From Hemileia vastatrix (Eukaryota > Basidiomycota > Pucciniomycetes > Pucciniales > Zaghouaniaceae): a stretch of 64,000 nt of DNA. The stretch covers positions 2,790,501-2,854,500 of the forward strand of contig JASXTE010000005.1 of the NCBI GenBank assembly GCA_030280995.1. The letters run 5' to 3'. Each line of letters opens with the position of its first letter. Position 1 is the first letter of the stretch. This document shows, piece by piece, positions 12,047 to 24,900 of this stretch. The translations under genes and the position numbers were made by a program. The notes beneath the pieces are model-generated. The model made no database searches, had not been told where the DNA came from, and saw only the letters and a list, made by a program, of their open reading frames with translations.

Positions 12047-15000
12047 CTATGATTTTTTCTTTTTATACTTTTTTAATAGAGTAGGAAGTTTTGAAATTTC
12101 TTTACCAGGTATCCATGCATCATATTGAGATGACTTATCTTTAAATCTCAATAAATACTCAGTACCTCTTTCAGAAGTGATAATTATATCATTGAGAATT
12201 TTATCAATTTCTGCAGTTTCTGTGACTTCCTGAGGGTTTTTCTTAGGTCTACCCCTTCTTTTTCAAAATAAGTCACTGTTGGAAGTATAAGGTTTTAACA
12301 GGGAAATGGGGAAAACAGGATGTTTTCTATCATATGGAGAGTATAACACAACTTCAACTGCATTATCTCCAATCATTTTTTTCACAACAAAAGGGCCCAC
12401 AAAAGGATCTTTTAATTTGTTGTTACCCTGTAAACTAAAGTGGGCAGTAGATATCAACACTTCAAAACCTTCTTTAAATGTGTGTTCTTTATGGGATTTA
12501 TCCCATCTTTTCTTCTCATATTCAAATGCTTTATCAATACAAGATTGAGCATGTTTTCTGCACAGTTGTTGCATTTGAACAAAAGATTTGACACCAGGGT
12601 GTAATTCCAATTTAGGCAATTTATTATTGAGTATTTTAACAGGAGTATGAGGGACATAACCTATCCAAAGCTCGATAGGTTTCTTTTGAGTAACAGAGTG
12701 AACAGTGCTATTATAAGCAAATTCAAGACCAGGCAATAAGGTGACCCAGTCATGAAAAAATCTGTCATTGTCTTTATATTCCAATCCAAAGGCACAATAC
12801 CTTCTAATCATATCCTCTAAAGTTTGAATCATTCTTTCAGCTAGACCATCAGTATAGGGATGGTGAGCAGTAGATAATTTTAATTTATAACCACATATAT
12901 CAATTAGAGACATCCAGAATTCAGATGTAAATTTTGGATCTCTGTCAGATATAATTGCTCTAGGGAATTCAACTATATTGAACATATTACACCACCATAA
13001 GAAAGCCAAGTCTTTGGTGGAGACATCTTTATGGATGGGAACAAATTTGCACATTTTAGTAAATCTATCCACTATTACCCAACAAGAATTATAATTTTCT
13101 TTACCTGCAATAGGAAGACCAGTGACAAAATCCATATTAATGATTTTCCAGGGAGCATCAGGTGCTTCAATTTGCTGTAATAACCCTGCTATCTTACCAG
13201 TCTTTCTTTTGGATTTCTGGCATGAATCACAAGATTCAACATATAATTTTGCATCTTCAGACATATTAGCCCACCAAGCAGTGTTTTTGAGTCTAATCAG
13301 TGTCTTCTAAAGATCAAAATGACCAGCTAATATTTCATCATGACAAAGTTTGAGGATAATTTCTTTCATAGAAGGAGCAATTACAATTACATTAGTAAGC
13401 TTTCTTCTATAATAAATATATCCATCTTCAATAAAAAACTTTCCCTTAATTAAAGCATTCTGATATAGCAGGATGAGTTTTAATCAATGCCTGAATAGAA
13501 GCATTTTTAGGATCATTTAAGATAGTAACTAATTTATTTAAATCAGAATCCTTATCATATGAATCCAGAATAAATTGTAATAACTCCTCTTCCATATCAA
13601 CTATAAATATACCATGGATATGAACAGTATCATCTTCAGGTACATAAGCAGGATTTGAGTCATTATTTTGCAGAGGCAATCTGGAAAGCATATCAAAATT
13701 GGAGTGAACATTTCCAGCCCTATGGATAATTGTCATCTGTCCTCTGTATTCTTGAACAGCAAGTTGCCACCTGAACATATGTCTGTTAGGTGTTTTCAGG
13801 TTTAAGAGGGACTTCACAGCACTAAAGTCAGTCACCAATTCAAACTTTTGGTCAACTACATAGTAATGAAGTTTCTCAAGAGCCCAAACAACTGCTAAGC
13901 ACTCTAATTTAGTGGCACCATATTTCAATTCCCTATTTCTCAAGGTTCTTGAAATATAAAAAATTACAACCTCTGAGGATTTATCATTTATAATTTGTTT
14001 CTGGTGAAGGGCAGCACCCAGACAAACAAAACTAGCATCTATGTATAGGACAAAAGGTTTGTTGAAATCTGGAAGAGCAAATATAGGGGCTGTCATTAGG
14101 AAACTTTTTAATGTATCAAAAGCTTTTTGACAGTCATTATTCCAGAGAAAGGCAACATCTTTTCTGGTCAGTTTTGTAAGAGGCAAGGCTATGACCTGAT
14201 AATTTTTAATATATTGTCTATAAAAGCCACACATACCCAAAAAACTTTGGATTTCTCTTACAGAAGTTGGTGCTTTCACATTTTGAATGGCAGCAACTTT
14301 GTTTTGGTCTACACAAATTTGTAAGCCTGACACAACATGGCCAAGGACTTTCAAGGATTGAAAACCAAATTTACACTTTTTTTAGGACAAGGTCATATTG
14401 ATTTCATCCATTTTTTGGAAAACTCTATTTAAGTGAGTCATATTTTCATCAAAAGTTTTAGAAAAAATTATAATGTCATCAATATAAACCATGAGCCATC
14501 TTTGAATTATTTCTTGATGGAAAGTGTTATCCATGAATTTTTGAAAAACTGAAGGAGAATTTTTAGGGCCAAATGACATCCTAAAATACTTATATATTCC
14601 CATATGAGTAGCAATAAGAAAAAAGCTTTGAGAATTTTTCTCAACTGGAACTTGATGATATCCTTTATTACCATCCAGACAACTAATAAATTTTGCACCT
14701 TGCAAGGTAGCATGTATTGAATTAATTCTGGGTAAAGGATAAATATCATCAACAGTATAAGTGTTCAATGCTCTGTAATCACCACATAATCTAGCCTTAT
14801 CTTTTTCATAAGAAATCAAGACTGGGGATATGACACAATATTTGGGGGTGACATCCACTTTCTCAATGATATTCATTTTTAATAATGTGGCAATATTATC
14901 TTCAATATCTTTTCTTTTTGTTGGAGAAGCAGGATATGGGTTTTTCTTAAGACTAGGAGGGATATCACTCAAGTTACAGGATAAGGTAATTTTCATTTCT

Positions 15001-17540
15001 TCCTGAAAAATTTCTAAGACATTAGAATCATGAGCAAAAGCCATAGGGAAAGATGTAATTGAGGCAATAATAGAATCCTTTTGTTCACTAGTTAACTGAT
15101 CACCAAAAGAAGCAGTATTTATTTCATTTAATAAATCATCCATTTTAATTGTTGTTCTGCCTTTAAACTGGATTAGTGAGTTACAAGACTTTAACAGATG
15201 CCCAGAAGGTTTTCTAGAAGAGAAAATTTTGAATTTCCTTTTGCCATTCAATCGCAAGGTGAAGCAATTATTTGCTGGGTCCAATTTCACATCAAAAATG
15301 GTTAAAATATCATTACCCATAATAAACCAATTGCTTAAATTATCATTTTGCATGACAACAAATTCACAAATAGCTCTGACAAAACCACCATTATATTTGA
15401 AGAATACAAAGCTTTTGTATTTTCCAATAGGAATTAAGGTAGAACCATACCCTCTCCATTTTTCAGAAGTTATAGGTAATAATTTACTCAAATAATCCTT
15501 ATCTACTGAAGCTAAAGCCTTTTCAGACACTACACTTCCTCCAGCACCAGAGTCAAGAACTACATCAACATTTTTACCATTAATGATAACAGGTGCTTTC
15601 AAGGGGGATATGGCTACAGAATTGTTAGTAATATCTTTAATTATTTCAGCATTTTCTACTGAAGATAAATCCAATACACATTCTTCAGATATATTATCTA
15701 AATAATGGACATCCCGTTCTAACATTAAAACATCTTTAACAGAGTCATTGCCATAGGAGATATTACTTTCACAATCACTAGAAGAATTATTGACATCAAT
15801 TTCAGCTTCATAAGTGTCTTCATTTTGTTCAACAAGATGTATTTTATTGTCACAAACATGACCCTTTTGCCATGGTTTGTTACATTTATAACAAGTATTT
15901 TTTGCATATTTTTTAGGTGCAACTGGGGCAGAGGGTTTACCAGATTTTTCTGGGAGTTTTGTAAAAGGTTTATTCTGATCATTATAAGATTTACCAAGGT
16001 AATTCTTTGGTTCATATCTATGGTTGAGTAGTACCTCATTACAGATATTAATCAAAGAAGAATTTTCCCTTACATGCTCAGTTCTAGCCAGAATCAAATC
16101 TCTAAGAGAATTTGGTAATTTATACAAGATTTTATCTCTCCAAATATCATAATCCATCTTTGGATCAATTGCTCTTAGGATTTTTGTTACTTTCATAAGA
16201 AAAAAAATGGGCTTTTCAACAGAGGAGGATACATATCTAGTATTCTCATACAGTCTTTGCTGAGCTAACCTGAATTTTGAACCACCAAACTGATTCTCAA
16301 TCAAGGATTTCCAATCATTCCATGTATAATGATTGTTATCTAAAAGGACAGATTCATACCACATCAAGGCTACATTGGAAAATAAAGAAATTAGCTTAGA
16401 AACAATTTCCTCATCAGGTAGTTTATAAGATCTCTTTAAATTATCAATTCTTTGGATAAAGTGTTGCCAATCAGAGGAAGAATCACCATCAAAAGTAGGA
16501 TATTGGTCTAACTTAGGCAAATTTTTCTGAATACTGGGATGGTTCCTTTTTTGGTTTGAATTATTTATCACTAATAATTCCTGAAGTTTAGCCAGGTGTT
16601 CATAAATTTCATTATTTACAGAAACAGCTGGTGCATGACCATCACAAGATTTTTTGCTAGTAGCAAAAGATTTTACAGACTCATTGTCAGTTTGTTTAAT
16701 GGTAGAAATATGAGGAAGAAAGGAGGAACTCTGCTCATGTTCTTTTTCTTTATTTTTATGCAGCTTATGGACAGCAGTCACATTTATACCATTATTGATG
16801 GTTAAGGTTGAGAATTTTTCCTGCAGGTCAGACACATAGTTTCTTATCCTTGGAATTTCAGACATCTGTTCATTTACTTTTGCATGAGATAAAACATTTC
16901 TGTCCTCAGAAACTGTGTCTTTGGCACTCAGTGCATGTAAATCATTCTTTAGCTTTTTAAACTCATTTTGTAGAGATTTTATTTCACTTTTTAATGAATA
17001 ATTTTCTTCAATAAGGGGTTTCAATTCACTCAAGGTTTTATGTAGATTGATATTTTTATCTGAGATAGCTCTATGGTCACTCCTTATTTGTTTTTGATGG
17101 CTAAGAACAATATTCAAGGTTTCTTTGATTTTAAAATAAGCTGTATCCTGTACAGAAGAACTTACTTTACATTGCAAGTGCAAATTATTTAATCTATCAT
17201 TCTCATGGATTAACACATCTCTCAAATGTTTGTCTTTCATAACATTAAAATCAAGGGTATCTTTCAATATTTCTTCAGAAGTTTTCTCAATTAAGGTATA
17301 GACTTCAGGGGAAACAGAATCATTCTTAATTGCAAGAGAAGGATTAATTAAAGAAGTAGAAGTCAAAAGTAAAGGTTCATCAAATGATAATTTGATAATT
17401 ACATTAATAGGGCTACTAGTTACAGGAAACTGTCTTTTAACAGGTTTAACTGTTCTTTCACCATTCTCAATAATATTACCTGCAGAAGAAGACTTATTAG
17501 AAAACATTCCCAAGTGACTATCAACCAAATTACTTACCAT
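12047..17540 (-). pseudogene. Element A ORF2: gag-protease-RT-RNase H-integrase-chromodomain, broken
   Basis: The reading frame from ATG 17540 holds a coiled-coil N-terminus, a gag core (PKLDQYPTFDGDSSSDWQHF), a zinc motif CYKCNKPWQKGHVC, protease VVLDSGAGGSVVS, RT with YIDDIIIFS, RNase H, integrase (CDSCQKSK; ISDRDPKFTSEFW; HHPYTDGLAERMI), a GPF motif and a chromodomain-like tail (EYLLRFKDKS...YDAWIPGKEI). Breaks: TAA at 14382-14384 in place of a Leu codon of element B; a frame change near 13470; TAG at 13307-13309; TGA at 12263-12265 just before the tail. The frame then ends at 12047-12049. It aligns along its length with the uninterrupted ORF of element B, which shows exactly where A is damaged. 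Its normal role is self-copying by reverse transcription and integration. It is not functional as read. Confidence 0.9.
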
Positions 17541-18215
17541 GGCAGAGGAGGAAACTTCCCCTGAGATTGAGTTTGGGATTGGGCTTGGGCCTTCTTTCTC
17601 CTGCCTTGTTGGTAAGGATGAGGAGGAGGATGGAAATTGGGTGTTCTGGATGGGCCAGGCTGATGATGAGGAGGATGTTGCACATTCTTCTGGTAGTGAC
17701 TCATTGGATAATCCCAGTTACATTGCTCTACTTCCAGAGTACTTTGATTTTGGGTGGAGGAGCTGGGGGGCTGTGAAGGTTGAGCCTGAAACTAATTCTG
17801 ATTGAGAGGCAACTGAGGAGGGGCCTGGGCCTGATTTTGGTTCCTGAGTTCCTGAACTTGATCCCACAAGGTGTCTACTTTTGCCTTGTATTTCATGTTT
17901 TCTGTCTTCAGTTCTTTGATAAGACTGGACAGATTGCTGATTTGCTGGGGCAGAGGAAGTTTTTTTATTTTGAATCCTTTTGGAAGACCTTTTTGAGGTA
18001 CTGGAGGTTTTACTTCCTTCTTTTGTGCTGGGGGAAGGGGGTTTGATTTGTTTACTTCTCCTGTCATTTCCACATCCTGAATTATGTGAATTTTTCTTGT
18101 TAGCATAAGATTTTTTATGTTCAACTTTAGAAGAACTCACAGTATCAGCATCATAATCAATTTCAATTTCATCCACTTGCATGTTATCCATTTTCTCAGT
18201 TAAATTGTTGGACAT
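17534..18215 (-). pseudogene. Element A ORF1 remnant
   Basis: Small first ORF upstream of the gag-pol frame, homologous in position to ORF1 of element B. A coiled-coil part (QQISNLSSLIKELKTENMKY) is followed by an in-frame TAG at about 17792. The same frame then runs on through a Gln/Pro-rich stretch (HPPHHQPGPSRTPNFHPPPH) to the terminal PLPW and TAA at 17534-17536. The N-terminal part lies in a different frame (18215 onward, MSNNLTEKMDNMQVDEIEID), so one frame change is also needed. The last codons overlap the ATG of ORF2 (ATG and TGG TAA share bases), the same arrangement as in B. Function is unknown; a structural or nucleic-acid chaperone role is only a guess. Confidence 0.6.
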
Positions 18216-18919
18216 AATAATGGGAAGATTAATTAATTTCTTAAAAAAAAATTAATAAAATTCAGTTAATAATTTGCTCAAAATATTAAAAAAAATTTTT
18301 TTAATTAATTAAATTATAAAAAAAAATTTTTTTTTAATATAAAGTAATATTTATAAAAAATAATTAATAATATGGACTGCAAAGGAAAATTGGGAATAAA
18401 AAATTAAGTTATTTTCAACCAATTAATTAAATTACCAAAATTAAATATGGCAATATATGGGACTAAGTAGAAAGTACTATTTAAGTCAACCAAAATTAAA
18501 CAAAAATTAATAATAAAAAATAATTAATTTAATAATTCAATTTTTATTAATAATAATGTTAATTTCTTCTAGGACTAAGAGGAATTAAACACTCTATAAT
18601 GGTCAACTAGGGAAACAAAAAATTTAATAAATGAACACTTACACTCAGTGACTCAGCACAAGGCCACAATCACTGTTAATGCAGTAAAAAATCTAGTATA
18701 AGAGTTGATAGGAGCAAAGGTTGACTTACAGTAGTGATGGTTAAATCACCCACAAAAATATATAACCTTTAAGGATATATAAACCTAAAAATTAGATCCC
18801 CAGTTCGATTCACGTTTGCGGAAAAAGTTCTACTTTTCACGCAAGGTGGTCTGTGCATTATGACATTCGTCCAAAAAGTTGTAAAAGTCGATTTTCAATT
18901 TTTTGGAAGGGTCCCCAAT
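18216..18919 (-). other. Element A 5' leader with primer-binding site
   Basis: Non-coding leader between the 5' LTR and ORF1. On the minus strand the first bases after the LTR read A then TTGGGGACCCTTCC, which begins with the TGG expected opposite a tRNA CCA end. The same place in element B reads TTGGGGGCCTTTCC, so the site is conserved. The leader otherwise consists of AT-rich runs with no ORF. Confidence 0.6.
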
Positions 18920-20113
18920 TGTTGGCCGGTCGTCTAGAAGAAGATGAAAAAAAAGGTAGAAGGGAAAATAAAAGGTAACCGAAATAAAGAACTATATAAA
19001 AAACTTAAAAACTTTTAATAAAGATGGATGGGGATCAATATGGTTAATAAAGTAAGTACAGTTTTATTCTCTCTGTTCAATTATTAACTATTAATACTAA
19101 AATATTCTTATTACAACCTTTTAATATTTTATTGTATTACTTAAATAGTCAGAAGCGCAATTTAAATAGTAGTAAATAAAATGTTTTTTGTAGTGTAATT
19201 AAAATATGTTTGAGTAGTAAGTGATGAGCATAAATGAGATAACACAAGGCCTTTTATAGGCAAAGCGACCAATGAGGTGCAATCACTAAGTATATACAAA
19301 ATAATAATAGGATGAAACAAAAAGATAAGAGAAAATAATTGAAACATAACAATGGAGAGAAAAAGATGAAACAAGTAATTAAAATCCCAATTAAGAACAC
19401 AATTTTCACACAACCATTTCCCAAATCATTTAAGTAACATAGTGAGTAATTAAACAATCACTGAGACATGAGAGCCATGTGAAAAAGTAATCAAATCAAG
19501 TATAAAAATATTTTTTATAGATTTTTTAAGTGAAGCAAATGGAATGTTTTGAAGCAACAAAATATTGTAATCAATTTTTTTATTAGTCTGTAGAAAATTA
19601 ATAAATTGTTTTGACTATGTAATAACTAGTTGAAACAAGTAATTAATTTTTCTACTGAACCAAATTTAGAATTTTAAATTTATTATAATTATTATAATGC
19701 ATTTAATATTCAACACAAATAAGGGTCAAAAAACAACGTCAATAATTATGGATAATTTTGAATATGAAAAGGGTTAAATTATATATTTAAATTTAAAAAT
19801 TAATGTAATTACAATATAAGATAATTTAATAAGATATAATTATATTATCAACATGTAATTAATTAATTAATTATTCATTAAATAAACATAACACCTCTTT
19901 ATATGGAATATAATAATTATTTTAATGTATACTTAATTTATATGATAATAAAATTAGTATAAAATTTATTTTAATTATAAAATAATATTTTAATATAATT
20001 TATTATGTAATATAAATTTAATATATATACATAAGCTGCAATTATTATGTCCTTTATTAACTCCAATTAAATTGTATGTTTATTACTTGGCTCCTGGGAC
20101 AGCCTGGCTGAAA
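18920..20113 (-). repeat. Right (5') LTR of element A
   Basis: 1194 bp, TGTTGGCCGG...GGCTGAAA. On the minus strand a TATAAAAGG box lies at 19258-19250, which would put transcription start about 30 bases further on and leave a U3 of about 0.85 kb and R-U5 of about 0.3 kb. It carries the empty target site for the D-family LTR that interrupted the other LTR. Confidence 0.88.
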
Positions 20114-20118
20114 ATATA

Positions 20119-20277
20119 CATATTGAATGGTAGTTATATGTGGTGTGTGTGGGTTTTAAAGCTTATGTTCAATGTGTATTGGTCAACATTAATTTTGATT
20201 GAAATTAAAATTAATGTGTAAATGATATATACATGCTCAATATGCATTGTAACATGTTTACTTAAGAATAGAGGGCC
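20119..20277. repeat. Palindromic array, segment 2
   Basis: Short piece of the same array between elements A and B, with one palindrome variant near 20186 (ACATTAATTTTGATTGAAAT) and spacer words also seen in the other segments (CATATTGAATGG). It ends at GGGCC (20273-20277), the target duplication of element B. Confidence 0.7.
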
Positions 20278-21778
20278 TGTCAGGCTAAGATCAAGTACAA
20301 GGACGTGAATTAGCTTTAATAGTCAGTTGTCTAGAAGATTTAAATGGTCCTATATGAATACTGTAGTATAAATCCAATAAGTAGTAAAATATAATCAAAA
20401 TTCAAAGGTCTCAGTAATATAATTCTCACTAGTTTTATATATGGCTTACAATCTTTGTAGTTGGTAGAAAAATAGATTTTATAATTCAGATACTATTCAA
20501 AAGTCTTATAAAAGTACTAATTGATACGTATTGTAATTTGTTTGGTTATATTGGTTAATTGTAAATGATAAAGAATGTAGAAATACAACCCAAAAACCTC
20601 CTCCTTTTATACACACTGAGTTCCCCTATGATTCCCTTGATGTACCACCCAATACACAGTTAATCACGCCTCTAAACAACTAATAGACATTCCCATCAAC
20701 ATTCCCAGTTACCCATGACATAATTAGAAGAGTAATAACCGCCAAAATCCTGAAATAATAAGGGAAATCCATCAAAATTAAAGAAAAAGACAAAAAGAGA
20801 GTATATGCGTATAAAACAATAATATTAAGGATTAAAGGAGACCTTTTAAGGTTAATAATAGCTTAATAATAAGGGGGATTGACTGTAGAAATAATGGGGC
20901 TAATCCTGACATTATACTACGTGAAATTCCCATTCAAAAATAACCAAAATTGACTGAGAAACCACCCAAAAACTTAAAAAAGAGCGTGAGATGTGGGGTA
21001 ACTACATGCAGTTCTTGGCAGGCGCTTGCACGGGTAAATCCTTGACTAAAATTAGGCGAATTTAAGCGTGGTGATGAAATAAAGTGCCAAGAGTGAGGTT
21101 ATTAATGAAATTAGTGCATATAAACAGGGTCAATGCATTATTAATTAAGCTAGGACACTAAATAAGCGCCTGTCTCCTATTTTAGTGTGTTTCCCCACAG
21201 TGGGCGTAGAATGTGGGGTAATTATAGTGTGAAAAAGCTAACTTTGCTAAAAATGAAGCTATTCACACGGGAAAAAAGCAGGCAGTATGTGGCCAGTACA
21301 CAGAAGCCATTTCTGGCATAAAAAACACCAAATTTGAAAAGTGTTATTTTTATGCATTTAAATAGCCAAATCAATAGTTCTAAATGAGCCCAATTGATCT
21401 GTCAAAGCGCAATTTTGATATTCTCAATTTTATAGCGCATATAGTCAACTTTTAAGTGAAATAAAGCGCATTTCTTGTTTTTTGCATAAAACAATGAATA
21501 TAACAGCTTTAAGTGTACTTAAAAATTATGCAGCCTTATACTTAAGGTTCTTAAGATTACCCTAACATATCCCAACTTAATATTAAGTACATAAGACCTA
21601 TAAAAGGTGGATATATGCGTGTATATAAGGTGTTATAATGGCATTTTTTGTGTATTATCATAATTTTACTTATGTATACTATTTGTGTACTCTTATTTAT
21701 TATTCCCATGTATAGTTCATGTGTTTAACATAACTTATAAGTACTTTTTACTCAGTCCTGGAGATATACAGGCTGACA
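20278..21778 (-). repeat. Left (3') LTR of element B
   Basis: 1501 bp, TGTCAGGCTAAG...CAGGCTGACA. The adjoining plus-strand pyrimidine-rich CTCGCCCACCC (21779 onward) is the complement of the polypurine tract. Confidence 0.95.
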
Positions 21779-21962
21779 CTCGCCCACCCAAAAAAAACAA
21801 TAAAAAAAATGATAAGTTATACATTTTATTTTATTTAATTTGTAATTTTCAGGTATTCAGAATAAATCTGTAGCATTAAAGATTCAACTTTAAAGAAATA
21901 AAACATAATAAAATATTATGAGTACTGGTTTTTTTTAACCCCTCAGCTGGTTGAACAGAAAT

Positions 21963-24900
21963 TTATTTCTGTTTAAATTTTTTAAGAAGGGTGGATAAAT
22001 TAGAAATTTCTTTTTCAGGTATCCATTTATCAAATTCATTTGATTTCCCTTTAAATCTTAGTAAATACTCAGTTCCTTTTTCTTTAGTAAGGATTCTTTT
22101 CTTGAGTATTTTTTCAATCTCTGCTTTTTCCACAATTTCTTCAGGTTGCTTTTTAGGCCTTCCCCTTCTTTTTGGAAATAAGTCAGGATCATTTGCATGG
22201 TAAGGTTTCAATAATGAGATAGGGAAAACTGGATGTTTCCTATCATATGGAGCATATAATATGACTTCCACTGCATTATTCCCAACCATTTTATTTACTA
22301 CAAAAGGTCCTACAAAGGGATCCTTTAATTTAACATTACCTTGTAAGTTAAAATGTAGTGTTGATATGAGGACCTCATCTCCTTTTTTAAATTCAAATTC
22401 TTTATGAGATTTGTCCCACCTTTTCTTTTCATATTCAAATGCTTTTTGGATGCATTCTTCTGCATGCTTCCTACACATTTGTTGCATATGAATAAAGGAT
22501 TTAGTGCCAGGGTGTATATCCAACCTTGGTAGCTTATTTAAAAGATTTACTGGGGTATTTGGTACATATCCCAGCCAGAGTTCAAATGGTTTCTTCTCTG
22601 TTACAGAATGAGTTGTGCTGTTATAAGCAAATTCAAGGCCAGGAATTAATGTTACCCAGTCATGTGTGAATTTCTCATTGTCTTTGTATTCTAATCCAAA
22701 GGCACAATATCTTCTGATCATGTCTTCAAGAGTTTGTATCATCCTCTCAGCCAGCCCATCAGTTTGTGGATGGTGTGCTGTAGACAATTTTAATTGACAA
22801 CCTGATACTTCCATCAAAGATGTCCAGAACTCTGAAGTAAATTTAGGGTCTCTGTCAGAGATTATGGCTTTGGGGAACCCAGCAGTATTCATCATCTGAG
22901 TCCACCATAGTAATGCCAAGTCTTTTGCAGATACCTCTTTATGGGTAGGGATAAACTTACACATTTTTGTTAATCTATCCACTATTACCCAGCAAGAATT
23001 GAAACTTTCTTTTCCTGCTAATGGCAAGCCAGTTACAAAATCCATGTTTATAATTTCCCATGGAGCTTTTGGCTGCTCTATTTGTTGTAACAACCCAGCT
23101 CTCTTCCCAGTTAATCTTTTAGATTTCTGACAAGAGTCACATGTTTCAATGTATTTTTGTACATCCTCTTTCATGTTTATCCACCAGGCTGTATTTTTAA
23201 CTCTGGTTAATGTTTTGTTAAAGTCAAAATGACCAGCTAAGATGTCATCATGACAAGTACTTAACATTAACTCTTTCATAGAAGGTGGTATTACTATTAC
23301 ATTGCTTAACTTTTTCCTGTAATATATATATCCATCTTCAATTGATAGTTTACCTTTTTCCAACGCATTTTTATACTTTGGAGGCAAGGTTTTAATTAAT
23401 CCACTCATGGAGGCATTTGTTGGATCATTAAGAATGGTAGATAGTTTAGACAAATCTTTATCAGATGAATAATTTTCCAATATAGTTTGCATAAACTCTT
23501 CTTCTAAATCCACTATATAAATCCCAAATATATGTATAACCTCATTTTCAGGTACATAAGCTGGGTTGTCAGCATCATTTGGCAAAGGACTTCTTGATAA
23601 TAAATCCACATTTGAATGCAATGTTCCTGCTCTGTGAGTGATTGTCATTCTTCCTCTGTACTCTTGTACAGCTAGTTGCCATCTAAACATGTGCCTATTA
23701 GGTGTTTTCATGTTTAGTAATGATTTTACTGCACTGCAATCTGTTATAAGTTCAAACTTCTGGTCTTCCAGATAGTAATGAAGTTTCTCCAAATCCCACA
23801 CCACGGCTAAACATTCTAGCTGTGTGGCACCATACCTTAGTTCTGTCTTTCTTAAGGTTCTGGATATATAACAGATAACTACTTCAGATAATTTTCCATT
23901 TATTATCTGTTTTTGCTGTAAAGCAGCACCCAAACCTATGAAACTTGCATCAGTGTACAAGATAAAAGGTAGGGTGAAATCTGGCAGTCCCAATATTGGA
24001 GCTGACATTAAACATTCCTTTAATTTGTTAAAGGCGTGCTGTCTTTCATTATTCCAAATGAAAGCTTCATTCTTCCTGATCAATGTTGTTAAAGGGGCTG
24101 CAATGGATTGGTAATTTTTAATATATTGTCTATAATATCCACACATACCCAAAAAACTTTGAACCTCTTTTACATTTTTAGGTATCCCAATGTTTTTAAT
24201 TGCTGCCACTTTATTCTGGTCAACACAAATTTGTAATCCAGATACAACATGTCCAAGTACTTTCAAGGATTGAAATCCAAACTTACATTTCTTTAATGCA
24301 ATAGTCATATTAATTTCATCCATTTTTTGAAAGACTCTTTTCAGGTGATTTAAATGTTCATCATATGTTTTTGAAAACACTATGATGTCATCAATATAGA
24401 CCAATAGCCATCCTTCAACCATTTCCTGATGAAAAACACTATCCATCAATTTTTGGAAGACTGAAGGGGCATTCTTTGGGCCAAATGGCATTCTCACATA
24501 CTTATATATACCCATATGTGTGGTTATTAATAAGTAATTTTGAGAATCTCTTTCCACAGGAATCTGGTGGTAACCCTTGTTCCCATCCAGACAGGAAATA
24601 TATTTTGCTCCTTGTAAGGTAGCATGGATAGAAGCTATCCTTGGTAGAGGGTAAATATCATCTACTGTATATGTATTCAGAGCTCTATAATCACCACATA
24701 ATCTTGCCTTATCTTTTTCATAAGAGATTAATACTGGTGAAATGACACAATACTTAGGTGTTGTGTCCAATTTTTCAACAATACCCATTTCCAACAACAA
24801 TTTTATATTGTCTTCAATATCTTTCCTTTTTGCAGGAGATGCTGGGTAAGGTTTCTTTTTTAAGCTGCCAGGAATATTATCCAAATCACAGCTTAAAGAG

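Larger units (their letters stand above)
9728..20113 (-). mobile_element. Ty3/gypsy retrotransposon A (decayed, chromodomain type)
   Basis: Full-length element on the minus strand. The LTRs start TGT(C/T)GGCCGGT and end in CAGCCTGGCTGACA on the left and a mutated CTGAAA on the right. It is flanked by the target duplication ATATA (9723-9727 and 20114-20118). The intact LTR is 1194 bp. The left LTR is 2286 bp because a foreign solo LTR sits in it. Next to the left LTR a purine-rich tract (minus strand GGAGTGAGGGAG) is the likely polypurine primer. Next to the right LTR, TTGGGGACCCTTCC on the minus strand is the candidate primer-binding site. Coding capacity is broken by stops and a frame change. 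It inserted into the palindrome array. Confidence 0.92.

Noticed and set aside
18803..18830. tRNA-like GTTCGATTC word near the leader of element A
   Set aside because: No acceptor, D or anticodon stem could be built around it.
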